Origin: JADFOI01 sp965218935
GTDB taxonomy: Bacteria; Acidobacteriota; UBA6911; RPQK01; JADFOI01
DNA: 64,000 nt
Direction of reading: 5' to 3'
NCBI GenBank assembly: GCA_965218935.1
Contig: CBDCMH010000007.1
Location: 62,001 to 126,000 of the forward strand
Numbering within the stretch: the stretch's first letter is position 1; each line of letters starts with the position of its first letter. Both the position numbers and the translations under genes were made by a program. The notes under the pieces were generated by a model that saw only the letters and a list, made by a program, of their open reading frames with translations, had not been told where the DNA came from and made no database searches. This document shows, piece by piece, positions 17,850 through 25,879 of this stretch.

Positions 17850-17920
17850 CAACAGACAGCTGACAACAGACAACAGATAGGGGAACTCGAAACCCGAAAG
17901 TCGCAACTTGGAACCTGAAT
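17837..17920. repeat. compound low-complexity intergenic repeat
   Basis: GACAGCTGACAACAGACAGC-type units begin inside the 3' end of trpE. They continue past its stop and change to CCCGAAAGTCGCAACTTGG, then run up to the trpG start codon. The purine-rich GGAACC part occupies the normal ribosome-binding position of trpG. Confidence 0.7.
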
Positions 17921-18544
17921 ATGAGCGTTCTGGTCATCGATAACTACGATAGCTTTACCTACAACCTGGTCCAGTATCTGGGTGAGCTGGGGTGTGAAAT
18001 CCAGGTCCACCGAAATGATGCCGTGAGCCTTTCCGAGATCAGTTCAATGAAACCGGATTGTATCGTGATCTCCCCAGGGCCGGGGTTGCCCTCGAATGCA
18101 GGAATCTCTGTCTCTCTGGTTCAGGAGTTTGCGGGCCAGATCCCCATCCTGGGAGTCTGCCTGGGTCACCAGGCCATCGGAGAAGCCTTTGGAGCCAAGG
18201 TAGTCCGTGCTCCCCAGCTGATGCATGGCAAAACTTCCATGGTCCACCATGACGATGACTCAGTGCTCTTGAACCTTCCTAATCCATTCGAGGCCACCCG
18301 CTACCATTCACTGATCGTCCGTCGAGAGGATCTGCCTGACTGCCTGCTGGTGAATGCCTGGACTGAGGATGACGTGATTATGGGTTTGCGCCATCGGGAA
18401 TATGACCTTTTCGGGGTCCAATTTCATCCCGAATCGGTGATGACCCGGGAAGGAATGAAGATCCTGGAGAACTTTCTCCAGCTGACAGCTGACGCTCCGC
18501 AGACCGCAGACCAGAGACCGCAGACCGCAGAGAGTGAGACCTGA
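17921..18544 (+). CDS. trpG: anthranilate synthase component II, glutamine amidotransferase
   Basis: A class I glutamine amidotransferase that supplies ammonia to TrpE. It opens MSVLVIDNYDSFTYNLVQYL, with the nucleophile Cys in GVCLGHQAIGEAFG and the His-Glu pair in QFHPESVMT. The core is about 185 residues. The remaining about 22 residues (from LTADAP to the end) are low-complexity and are encoded by CAGCTGACAGCTGAC and GCAGACCGCAGACC repeats, so the tail looks like repeat-derived read-through and is unlikely to be functional. trpD starts 4 bases after the stop. Confidence 0.96.
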   Translation: MSVLVIDNYDSFTYNLVQYLGELGCEIQVHRNDAVSLSEISSMKPDCIVISPGPGLPSNAGISVSLVQEFAGQIPILGVCLGHQAIGEAFGAKVVRAPQLMHGKTSMVHHDDDSVLLNLPNPFEATRYHSLIVRREDLPDCLLVNAWTEDDVIMGLRHREYDLFGVQFHPESVMTREGMKILENFLQLTADAPQTADQRPQTAESET

Positions 18545-18547
18545 ACG

Positions 18548-19558
18548 ATGCTCGAGGAATTCACAAAAATCGTCAGCGCGGGCGAAGATCTGACGGAGGC
18601 TCAGGCCGAGCAGTCACTGGAGTTGATTCTTTCAGAGGATACACCCGATGAGGACATCGCTTCCCTCCTGACGGCCCTGGCGGTGAAAGGGGAAAGCCCT
18701 GCGGAGATCGTGGGTTTTGCTCGCGTCATGCGACGGCAGGCGATCCCGGTACGATCCGATCATTCCCGGTTGATCGACACGGCGGGAACAGGAGGGGGTG
18801 CCGATACCTTTAATATCTCGACTGCCGCGGTTTTTGTCATTTCCGGTGCGGGTCTCCCTGTGGCCAAGCACGGTAATCGGGCGCTGACTTCCCGCTGTGG
18901 TAGTGCCGATGTCCTGGAAGCTCTGGGCGTTCGGATTGAAAGATCTCTGGAGGTTGCACAGCTGTCTCTCAACGAGGTAGGTCTGGCCTTCATGTTCGCT
19001 CCCCATTTTCATCCTGCCATGAAGAGGGTGGCTCCCATTCGGCGCGAACTTGATCGGCGGACCATTTTCAATCTGTTGGGACCCTTGACCAACCCGGCTT
19101 CGGCTCCCTATCAGATCGTGGGGGTCTATGCTCCGGAGCTGACCGAGAAGTTGGGTCGTGCTCTGCTGGGATTGGGCTGCCAAAGAGCCTGGGTGATCCA
19201 CAGTAACGATGGTCTGGACGAACTTTCCACTGGAACACCGGCGCGCGTGTGTGAGGCTGGGGACGGAAAGGTGAAGAATTTTGATCTGGATCCGAAAGAG
19301 TTCGGCTTTGAGGTCAGCTCCCCGGACCGCTTCTCGGGCGGCTCAGCCCAAGAGAATGCGGACATCATCCGCGGCGTTCTGGAGGGTCGCATTCAGGGTC
19401 CGGCCCGGGACGTTGTGGTTCTCAACGCGGCGGCGGCGCTGCATGTGGCCGATGGAGGAGAAATGGATGAGGCCATCACAACGGCCACCCGGTCGCTCGA
19501 TTCCGGTGCCGCATTGGAGAAGTTATCTCAGCTGGTAGAGATCTATTCGGCAGGTTAA
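18548..19558 (+). CDS. trpD: anthranilate phosphoribosyltransferase
   Basis: A 336-residue enzyme that transfers phosphoribose from PRPP to anthranilate. The PRPP-binding motif DTAGTGGGADTFNIST and the KHGNRALTSRCGSADVLEALG block are intact, as is the DRRTIFNLLGPLTNPA segment. The N-terminal helical domain is present. The gene is separate from trpG, unlike the fused enteric form. About 70 bases with GGTCAGGAGGTCAGTCGGTC repeats separate it from trpC. Confidence 0.97.
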   Translation: MLEEFTKIVSAGEDLTEAQAEQSLELILSEDTPDEDIASLLTALAVKGESPAEIVGFARVMRRQAIPVRSDHSRLIDTAGTGGGADTFNISTAAVFVISGAGLPVAKHGNRALTSRCGSADVLEALGVRIERSLEVAQLSLNEVGLAFMFAPHFHPAMKRVAPIRRELDRRTIFNLLGPLTNPASAPYQIVGVYAPELTEKLGRALLGLGCQRAWVIHSNDGLDELSTGTPARVCEAGDGKVKNFDLDPKEFGFEVSSPDRFSGGSAQENADIIRGVLEGRIQGPARDVVVLNAAAALHVADGGEMDEAITTATRSLDSGAALEKLSQLVEIYSAG

Positions 19559-19627
19559 AGAGAGTTCGAAGAAGGACGAGAGAATGATGGAACGGGTCAG
19601 GAGGTCAGTCGGTCAGGTGGTCAGGTA

Positions 19628-20410
19628 ATGATGCTCGATCAAATCGTCGCATCCAAGAAACAGGAACTCATCCAAACCAAGGAGAGCGTTCCGCTTGAGA
19701 AGCTGCTTGGCCGGATTCCTGAGGAGCCACCTGTTTCCTTGAGATCCGCCCTGGCCCAACCGGGAGTCAATATCATTGCGGAAATCAAATATAAGAGCCC
19801 CAGCCGCGGGGAATTCGCCTGCCAGTTACCTTGCCTGGATCTGGCCGGGATCTACTCCGAGAACGGAGCTGCGGCCCTGTCCGTGCTCACGGAGAGAAGC
19901 TACTTCTCCGGAGACTTGAGTTTCTTGCAGGAGATTGCCCAGGAAAAGCCCGAGTTAGCGCTGCTGCGGAAGGATTTTATTGTGGATCCCTATCAAGTTG
20001 TCGAAGCCAGGAGTTCGGGCGCCTGCGCTTATTTGCTGATTGTTTCCTGTCTCTCCGAGCAGCAGCTGCAGAGTCTGATCCACTATGGGCAGGAGTTTCA
20101 GCTCGATGCTCTGGTTGAGGTTCACAATCCGTTTGAGCTGGAGAAGGCGGTGAACGCCGGTGCTCGCATCATAGGGGTCAACAATCGCAACCTTCAAACC
20201 TTTGAAGTTGATTTGGACACTTCCTTTGACATCGTCAGGAGGATGGAGGGGGAGGGGAGCTACACTTTGATCTCGGAGTCGGGAATCAAGGAGCACTCAC
20301 AGATCGCTGAGCTGCAGGATGCGGGTTTTCAGGCCTTCCTGGTGGGATCGATTCTCATGGACTCTTCCGACCCGGGAGAGAAGTTGCGCCAGCTGAGAGG
20401 TGAGGAATAA
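19628..20410 (+). CDS. trpC: indole-3-glycerol phosphate synthase
   Basis: A 260-residue TIM barrel that closes the indole ring from CdRP. Characteristic strands are NIIAEIKYKSPSRGEF, LLRKDFIVDPYQVVEARSSG and GVNNRNLQTFEVD, carrying the catalytic Lys and Glu residues. It is a stand-alone protein, and the next gene, trpF, starts three bases after its stop. The start may be either of two adjacent ATG codons. Confidence 0.97.
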   Translation: MMLDQIVASKKQELIQTKESVPLEKLLGRIPEEPPVSLRSALAQPGVNIIAEIKYKSPSRGEFACQLPCLDLAGIYSENGAAALSVLTERSYFSGDLSFLQEIAQEKPELALLRKDFIVDPYQVVEARSSGACAYLLIVSCLSEQQLQSLIHYGQEFQLDALVEVHNPFELEKAVNAGARIIGVNNRNLQTFEVDLDTSFDIVRRMEGEGSYTLISESGIKEHSQIAELQDAGFQAFLVGSILMDSSDPGEKLRQLRGEE

Positions 20411-20413
20411 TCC

Positions 20414-21070
20414 ATGTCCCCTGTTGAGCATTCGAGACCGTTCCGGGTCAAGGATCCGCCTGAATTTCTGGTGAAGATCTGTGGGATCACCAATCTTGAC
20501 GATGCCTTGAGTTCCGTGCGGTTGGGAGCTAACGCGCTGGGCTTTAATTTTTACCCCAAAAGCCCCCGTTACCTGGACCCGGAACAGGTGGAAGAGATGC
20601 TTACGGAGATTCCCGAGCATGTTTTGACGGTGGCGGTGATGGTCATCAGCGGTGAAGACGGCCTCGGTACCCCTTCAGCGGTGGTGAAGCGTGTGCCCTC
20701 GATCGGTGCCTTTCAGTTGCACGGTCTGCACCATGAATCCGAGATTCCTCTCTCTGAGAAACCCCTTTTCATTGCCGCCTCGCCGATGGAAGCGGATCGT
20801 TTTCCCAATCACGAAATTCTTATTGATACCTCCTGGGGTCGAGGAAAGACGGAAAACTGGGAAGAGCTGCGAAGAATCGACCGTCCTTTCGTCCTGTCGG
20901 GAGGCCTGAGGCCGGGGAATGTCAGGGAAGCCCTCGGGCTACTTCAGCCCGCTGGTGTGGATGTCTGTTCGGGAGTGGAGCGGGCACCGGGAATCAAAGA
21001 TGTCGAAAGACTCAAGCGTTTTATGGAGAATGTGAGAGAAGCGGTAAGAAGGAGACAGGGAAGAAGCTGA
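20414..21070 (+). CDS. trpF: phosphoribosylanthranilate isomerase
   Basis: A 218-residue TIM barrel that isomerises PRA to CdRP. Motifs are FLVKICGITNLDDAL (catalytic Cys), LGFNFYPKSPRYL, LIDTSWGRG (catalytic Asp in the family motif) and the C-terminal SGGLRPGNV with GVDVCSGVERAPGIKD. The N terminus carries about 15 extra residues before the first strand. It follows trpC with almost no gap. Confidence 0.96.
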   Translation: MSPVEHSRPFRVKDPPEFLVKICGITNLDDALSSVRLGANALGFNFYPKSPRYLDPEQVEEMLTEIPEHVLTVAVMVISGEDGLGTPSAVVKRVPSIGAFQLHGLHHESEIPLSEKPLFIAASPMEADRFPNHEILIDTSWGRGKTENWEELRRIDRPFVLSGGLRPGNVREALGLLQPAGVDVCSGVERAPGIKDVERLKRFMENVREAVRRRQGRS

Positions 21071-21153
21071 CAGCTGACAATAGACAGCTGACAGATGGAA
21101 CTGGAAACCTGGAAGACGCGCGAAACGCGCTCCGACGGGAGATTGGAGAGTGA

Positions 21154-22377
21154 GTGAGCAACATGGGTAAAAAATCTCAGCTAGCGACTTCAGATCCAAG
21201 CCATTTTGGCGCCTACGGGGGCGTATTCGTGCCGGAAACGCTCATGTCCCCTTTGGAAGAGTTGGAAGAGGCTTATGGGGTAGCCCGTGCCGATGAGGAG
21301 TTCCAGAGAGAGCTCGAGGAACTCCTGCACCTTTTTGCAGGACGCCCCACCCCGCTTTTCCCAGCCCGCCGCTTTTCCGAGCACGTGGGGTGCCAGGTCT
21401 ATCTGAAACGAGAGGACCTCTGTCATACGGGAGCCCATAAAATCAACAACGCTCTGGGCCAGGCCCTTTTGGCTCGCCGCATGGGAAAAAGCCGTATTAT
21501 TGCGGAAACAGGAGCCGGCCAGCATGGGGTAGCGACGGCCACCGTTTGTGCCCTGCTGGATCTGGAGTGTGAGGTCTATATGGGCGTTGAGGACATGCGG
21601 CGGCAGGCTCTGAATGTCTTTCGTATGGAGCTTCTGGGAGCCCGGGTGACTCCGGTGGATGCAGGAAGCTGCACGCTCAAGGACGCCATCAATGAGGCCA
21701 TGAGAGACTGGGTGACGAACGTCGAGAACACTCATTACTTGTTGGGTTCCGTGCTGGGTCCTCATCCCTATCCCACCATGGTGCGCGATTTTCAGTCGGT
21801 GATTGGCCGAGAAGCACGCCGGCAGATTCTGGAGCTGGAGGGAAAGCTTCCTGATCTGCTGGTCGCCTGTGTGGGCGGAGGCAGTAATTCCATTGGCCTT
21901 TTTTATGAGTTCCTCGAAGACGAGCAGGTCCGGATGGTGGGAGTGGAGGCAGGTGGAAAGGGGCAGGATCTGGGCCAGCATGCGGCTCGTTTCCAGGGAG
22001 GCAAGCCCGGGGTTCTGCACGGGACCTACAGCTACCTGCTGCAGGACGAGCTGGGCCAGGTCTCGACCACCCATAGCATCTCGGCCGGACTCGACTATCC
22101 TTCCATCGGGCCTGAGCATGCCCATCTTCGGGACATAGGACGCGTCGATTACACTTCGGTTTCCGATCAAGAAGCCCTGGAGGTCTTTAAAAGACTCAGT
22201 GAGCTGGAAGGCATCATCCCTGCGTTGGAGTCCTCCCATGCTGTGGCTTATTGCCTGAAAAAAAAAGAGTTGGAGCGAGTACTCGGGTCCGATCTGAGTG
22301 ATCTGCGGATGATCATTAACCTTTCCGGTCGTGGAGACAAGGATGTCGAGATTATCAGAGATCTTCGCCAGAAATAA
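21154..22377 (+). CDS. trpB: tryptophan synthase beta subunit
   Basis: The PLP enzyme that joins indole and serine. The PLP lysine is in HTGAHKINNALGQ, with AETGAGQHGVATATVCAL and the phosphate-binding GGGSNSIG following. It is the TrpB1 type that works with TrpA. Translation may start at GTG or at ATG three codons later; GGAGAG lies 3 bases before the GTG and 12 before the ATG. The upstream gap holds GACAGCTGACAATAGACAGC repeats and a GCGCGAAACGCGC palindrome. Its 3' end overlaps the start of trpA. Confidence 0.97.
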   Translation: MSNMGKKSQLATSDPSHFGAYGGVFVPETLMSPLEELEEAYGVARADEEFQRELEELLHLFAGRPTPLFPARRFSEHVGCQVYLKREDLCHTGAHKINNALGQALLARRMGKSRIIAETGAGQHGVATATVCALLDLECEVYMGVEDMRRQALNVFRMELLGARVTPVDAGSCTLKDAINEAMRDWVTNVENTHYLLGSVLGPHPYPTMVRDFQSVIGREARRQILELEGKLPDLLVACVGGGSNSIGLFYEFLEDEQVRMVGVEAGGKGQDLGQHAARFQGGKPGVLHGTYSYLLQDELGQVSTTHSISAGLDYPSIGPEHAHLRDIGRVDYTSVSDQEALEVFKRLSELEGIIPALESSHAVAYCLKKKELERVLGSDLSDLRMIINLSGRGDKDVEIIRDLRQK

Positions 22378-23116
22378 GAAGTGCTTTGTTCCCTTTGTGA
22401 CGGCGGGTCATCCTGACCTGGAAACCACTCGGGAGATCGTGCTCAGCCTGGCGGCAAGCGGTTCCCATGTCGTTGAAATCGGTATTCCTTTCTCGGATCC
22501 CATTGCCGATGGCCCCATTATTCAAAAGTCGTCCTTTCAGGCCCTCAGGCACGGTTACTCTTTTGCCGATTACCTCGATCTGATTCGTCAGATACGAAGG
22601 GAGACGGAAGTCGGACTGGTCTTTATGACCTACATGAATCCGGTTTTGAACTACGGGCTGGAGAAGCTGGACCGGGAAGGTGTGGAGGCAGGGCTGGATG
22701 GCGTACTGATCTCCGACCTCACACCCGAGGAATACTCTCGGATGGAGCCTTTGCAGGCTCTGGATACCATTTTTCTAGCGGCGCCCACCTCCTCGGACCG
22801 GCGGCTCGAGAAGATTCGTGAAGTCAGCCGGGGGTTTGTCTACCTGGTGGCCCGCACGGGAGTCACGGGGAGGCAGTCCGATGTGGAGGCTTCGGTTCCC
22901 GAAACGGTGGAGCGACTTCGCCGCTACACCCAGCTCCCCATTGCCGTGGGTTTTGGGATTGCTTCGGCTCAGGATGTGAGCAAGGTCTGGCAGTATGCAG
23001 ACGCGGCAGTGGTGGGGTCTGCCATTGTGGGCTTTATCGAGGAGCACCGATCGGAGGCGGATCTGGCCCGAAAGGTTGGAGAATATGTCAGAAAAGACTT
23101 GATTTCAGCTCCCTAG
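22343..23116 (+). CDS. trpA: tryptophan synthase alpha subunit
   Basis: A TIM barrel that cleaves indole-3-glycerol phosphate and passes indole to TrpB. Catalytic Glu is in VEIGIPFSDPIADGP and catalytic Asp in GVLISDLTPEEY. The start ATG chosen (MSRLSEIFARNKKCF) overlaps the end of trpB by 35 bases; an in-frame GTG four codons earlier is possible. It completes a full trpEGDCFBA set. A leader peptide for the next transcription segment begins 22 bases after its stop. Confidence 0.96.
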   Translation: MSRLSEIFARNKKCFVPFVTAGHPDLETTREIVLSLAASGSHVVEIGIPFSDPIADGPIIQKSSFQALRHGYSFADYLDLIRQIRRETEVGLVFMTYMNPVLNYGLEKLDREGVEAGLDGVLISDLTPEEYSRMEPLQALDTIFLAAPTSSDRRLEKIREVSRGFVYLVARTGVTGRQSDVEASVPETVERLRRYTQLPIAVGFGIASAQDVSKVWQYADAAVVGSAIVGFIEEHRSEADLARKVGEYVRKDLISAP

Positions 23117-23137
23117 TTGGCTAACGTTAGTGGGCTT

Positions 23138-23206
23138 ATGAGTTTAGCTCGCGATTTTTGTTTTTTTTATTGGTGGCACAAGAAGAAACCCTGCCCACCG
23201 GTATAG
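23138..23206 (+). CDS. aromatic amino acid leader peptide (Phe-Tyr-Trp attenuator)
   Basis: A 22-codon frame starts MSLARD, then has FCFFYWW at residues 7-13, and ends HKKKPCPPV. Three Phe, one Tyr and two adjacent Trp codons in seven positions are very unlikely by chance. Together they match the three end products of the pathway that the downstream chorismate mutase and DAHP synthase serve. The Trp codons TGGTGG (23171-23176) pair with CCACCG (23195-23200). The segment CTGCCCAC (23191-23198) can instead pair with GTGGGTAG in the 5' arm of the terminator. This gives the classic exchange between a 1:2 plus terminator state and a 2:3 antiterminator. No strong Shine-Dalgarno is seen. Confidence 0.85.
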   Translation: MSLARDFCFFYWWHKKKPCPPV

Positions 23207-23231
23207 GTAAAGGTCGCAAGAGAATAGAGAG

Positions 23232-23265
23232 GCCGTGGGTAGGGACGCTACTCACGGCTTTTTTT
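23232..23265 (+). terminator. attenuator terminator before chorismate mutase and DAHP synthase
   Basis: GCCGTGGGTAG pairs with CTACTCACGGC (11 bp with one G-T) across a 5-base loop, followed by seven T residues. The 5' arm is also the partner of the antiterminator strand in the leader. Confidence 0.88.
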
Positions 23266-23309
23266 GTTTATATCCCGCGGGAATCCCGCGGATGACACGG
23301 ATTCGACCA

Positions 23310-23609
23310 ATGGATGACATTGCCAAGTGGCGCAAGAAAATCGATGAGATCGATCTGGAGCTGGTGAAGCTTCTCAATCAACGCAGTCGATGCGCTATTG
23401 AGATCGGAAAGCTGAAACACCAGTTGAACGTGGAGATTTACGATCCGAGACGCGAAGAGGAGGTCATTGGCCGTGTTTGGAAGGAGGCCAATGGCCCCCT
23501 GAGCAAGGAGGCGGTCAAGCGCCTGTTCGAAAGAATTATCGATGAGTCCAGGCGGGCCGAGCGGGAGTCCAGAGGGCCGGAGGACTTGGAAAAGACACAA
23601 GAGCATTAG
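23310..23609 (+). CDS. chorismate mutase, AroQ type
   Basis: A short all-helical chorismate mutase of about 99 residues that makes prephenate for Phe and Tyr. Active-site residues are placed as expected: WRKKIDEIDLELVKLLNQRS holds the first Arg and the Arg of helix 1, followed by EIGKLKHQLN with the catalytic Lys and DPRREEEVIGRV. The ATG chosen gives MDDIAKWRK; an in-frame ATG six codons upstream is possible. The stop TAG is the first three bases of a palindromic TAGCCCGGA repeat. It lies with a DAHP synthase gene, as in organisms where the two proteins interact. Confidence 0.88.
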   Translation: MDDIAKWRKKIDEIDLELVKLLNQRSRCAIEIGKLKHQLNVEIYDPRREEEVIGRVWKEANGPLSKEAVKRLFERIIDESRRAERESRGPEDLEKTQEH

Positions 23610-23633
23610 CCCGGATTATGCATGGTCCGGGCT
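23608..23633. repeat. TAGCCCGGA-ended palindromic repeat, 26 bp
   Basis: AGCCCGGA and TCCGGGCT flank TTATGCATGG. This short copy of the family is seen in longer form at 16410-16465 and 55641-55797. Together with the preceding T its end forms the stop codon of the chorismate mutase gene. Confidence 0.65.
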
Positions 23634-23668
23634 TGACTGCCAAGAAAATAGAAAAGGAGTAACAAACC

Positions 23669-24700
23669 ATGGTTATCGTCATGAAACAACATGCGACGGA
23701 CAGTCAGATTGAAGGGGTGGTCAAGAAGCTGGTCTCCCAGGGATTTGACGTGCACCGCTCCACGGGTGTGGAGCGGACCATTTTGGGAGCAGTAGGTGCC
23801 AAGGTGGTGGACCCTCGCGATTATGAGCTGGTGGACGGCGTTAAAGAGGTCCACCGCATCACCCAGCCTTACAAGCTGGCTTCACGAGCCTTTCGCCCCC
23901 AGGGAACCGTCATCGAGATCAAGGATGTGAAAATCGGCGGCAGAGAGACGGTGATCATGGCTGGCCCCTGCACGATCGAGGATTACGAGCAGTGCAATCT
24001 GATCGGGGAAAGAATCCGGGCCGCAGGAGCCAGGGTGATGAGGGGTGGAGCCTTCAAGCCTCGCACCTCTCCTTACTCTTTTCAAGGGCATGGCGAGGAG
24101 GGGTTGAAGAGTATTCGCAAGGCAGCCGACAATCACGGGTTGCTGGTGATTTCCGAGATTATGGAGTCGAATCAACTGCCCTTGGCCCGGGAATACATCG
24201 ACATTATTCAGATCGGAGCCCGCAATATGCAGAACTATGGTCTTCTGCGCGACATTGGCCAGACCGATATTCCCGCCCTTCTCAAGCGCGGAATGAGCGC
24301 CACCATTTCCGACCTGCTGCTGGCCGCCGAATACATCATGTCGAAAGGGAATCACCGCGTGATCCTATGTGAGAGAGGGATCCGAACCTTTGAGACTCAC
24401 ACCCGGAATACCCTGGACATTTCGGCCATCCCGGTGATTCACGAACTGAGCCATCTGCCTGTTGTGATCGACCCCTGCCATGCCATTGGAATTCGGGATA
24501 AGGTTCCCCCTCTGGCACGAGCAGCCGTAGCGGCGGGAGCGGATGGATTGCTCCTGGAAGTTCACCATGATCCCGACAATGCCATCTGTGATGGGGCTCA
24601 GACCATGACTTTGGAGCAGTTTGAGGAGCTCATGGGAGAGTTGCAGGTAATTGCGGGAGCAGTGGGTAGGAAAACAGCCGGTGCCGCCGTGAGCGCCTGA
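23669..24700 (+). CDS. aroF: 3-deoxy-7-phosphoheptulonate synthase with N-terminal regulatory domain
   Basis: A 343-residue DAHP synthase of the type I-beta, Thermotoga-like group. It condenses PEP and erythrose 4-phosphate at the entry of the shikimate pathway. Residues 1-70 form a ferredoxin-like regulatory domain (MVIVMKQHATDSQIEGVVKK) that binds Tyr or Phe in related enzymes. The barrel follows with MAGPCTIED, RGGAFKPRTSPYSFQG, IQIGARNMQNY and DPCHAIGIRD. A clean AAAAGGAGTAAC Shine-Dalgarno precedes the ATG. It is controlled in the DNA by the upstream Phe-Tyr-Trp attenuator and, by family knowledge, at protein level by feedback. Confidence 0.95.
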   Translation: MVIVMKQHATDSQIEGVVKKLVSQGFDVHRSTGVERTILGAVGAKVVDPRDYELVDGVKEVHRITQPYKLASRAFRPQGTVIEIKDVKIGGRETVIMAGPCTIEDYEQCNLIGERIRAAGARVMRGGAFKPRTSPYSFQGHGEEGLKSIRKAADNHGLLVISEIMESNQLPLAREYIDIIQIGARNMQNYGLLRDIGQTDIPALLKRGMSATISDLLLAAEYIMSKGNHRVILCERGIRTFETHTRNTLDISAIPVIHELSHLPVVIDPCHAIGIRDKVPPLARAAVAAGADGLLLEVHHDPDNAICDGAQTMTLEQFEELMGELQVIAGAVGRKTAGAAVSA

Positions 24701-24820
24701 CCAGTAGACCGCCTGACCACGGACCGCCTGACCACGGACCGCTGACCACGGTCAGCGGAAATTCAAAATTCAAGATTCCAAACAAACCTGGAATTCAAAA
24801 TTCCAAACCTCACCGCCCGC
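24701..24820. repeat. compound intergenic repeat after aroF
   Basis: The block begins with GACCGCCTGACCAC units and includes the hairpin CCGCTGACC-AC-GGTCAGCGG. It then changes to AATTCAAAATTC and ATTCCAAAC-type units. It ends at the target site of the IS481 element. No gene is seen. Confidence 0.7.
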
Positions 24821-25879
24821 GCTAGTTGTGAACTCTCAACAGGTTGTTCAGTAAAAGGGGTTGTCCATCCGAGTCTTTTCGGCAATGCTGATTGGAAGAT
24901 TAGACCATCAGCACCGAAAGGAGAACCCGAATGGACATCCACCAGAATGCCCGAACCTGCCCAAGAAGTCGAGAACTGATCATCCGACGAGTGAAAGAGC
25001 AAAGACAATCGGTCCAGGAGGTGGCTCAGTCGGTGGGGATCAGTGAGCGGACCGTCTACAAGTGGCTGGCTCGTTATCAAGCCCAAGGCCGAGCGGGTCT
25101 GGAAGACCGGTCTTCCAGACCCGCTCGGATTGCCCGGCAGACCCCGAGGCGGGATCGAGAGGCAATTTACCGTCTTCGCCGTCGTCGAATGGTGGCAGCC
25201 GAGATTGCCGCTCGTTTGGGTCTGGCCCGCTCCACCGTGGCCCGGATCCTGCAACAAGCCGGATGGGGACGCGTGAAGAGCCTGGAGCCTGCACAGCCCG
25301 CTCGTCGCTACGAGCGCGACCATCCTGGGCAGTTGTTGCACCTGGACATCAAAAAACTGGGCAGGATTGCTGGTGTGGGGCATCGCATCACTCGAGATAA
25401 ACGGCGTCGAGCTCGGGGAGTGGGATGGGAGTTTGTCCATGTGTGTATCGACGATAACTCTCGATTGGCCTATGTCGAAGTTCTCCCGGACGAGCGCAAA
25501 CAATCGGCTATGGCTTTTCTCGGCCGAGCCGTCCTCTGGTTCCAAAAGCTGGGTATCCGGGTAGAACAGGTCCTGACCGATAACGGTTCCTGTTATGTCT
25601 CCCACGCTTTCCAGGGTCTTTGCCAGCAACTGGGGCTTCGCCACCTCCGCACCCGTCCTTACCGGCCTCAAACCAACGGCAAAGCAGAACGCTTGATCCA
25701 GACTCTCCTCCGTGAGTGGGCCTACCGCTTCCCCTACCGCACTTCAGGCCACCGTTTTCGCTGGCTTCGCCCCTGGCTTCACTTCTATAATCATCACCGC
25801 CAACATCAGAGCCTGGGTGGTCTGTCTCCTATCAGCAGACTTCCCCTTATGAATAATGTCATGAGAATGCACAGCTAGT
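24821..25879 (+). mobile_element. intact IS481-family element with GCTAGT target duplication
   Basis: GCTAGT occurs directly on both sides (24821-24826 and 25874-25879), the NCTAGN-type target duplication known for IS481. The 1047-bp element between them begins TGTGAACTCTCA and ends in the reverse complement of TGTGCATTCTCA, giving imperfect inverted repeats. One complete transposase gene fills it. The right target copy coincides with the stop codon of guaB. Confidence 0.88.
24931..25878 (+). CDS. IS481-family transposase
   Basis: A 315-residue transposase with an N-terminal helix-turn-helix (EVAQSVGISERTVYKWLARY), a second HTH (AAEIAARLGLARSTVARIL) and an rve-type DDE core. The acidic residues are Asp in LLHLDIKKLG, Asp in VLTDNGSCY and Glu in TNGKAERLI. 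GAAAGGAG lies before the ATG. Its stop codon TAG is supplied by the duplicated CTAG of the target, a neat feature of this family. It appears intact, so the insertion may be recent. Confidence 0.93.
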   Translation: MDIHQNARTCPRSRELIIRRVKEQRQSVQEVAQSVGISERTVYKWLARYQAQGRAGLEDRSSRPARIARQTPRRDREAIYRLRRRRMVAAEIAARLGLARSTVARILQQAGWGRVKSLEPAQPARRYERDHPGQLLHLDIKKLGRIAGVGHRITRDKRRRARGVGWEFVHVCIDDNSRLAYVEVLPDERKQSAMAFLGRAVLWFQKLGIRVEQVLTDNGSCYVSHAFQGLCQQLGLRHLRTRPYRPQTNGKAERLIQTLLREWAYRFPYRTSGHRFRWLRPWLHFYNHHRQHQSLGGLSPISRLPLMNNVMRMHS

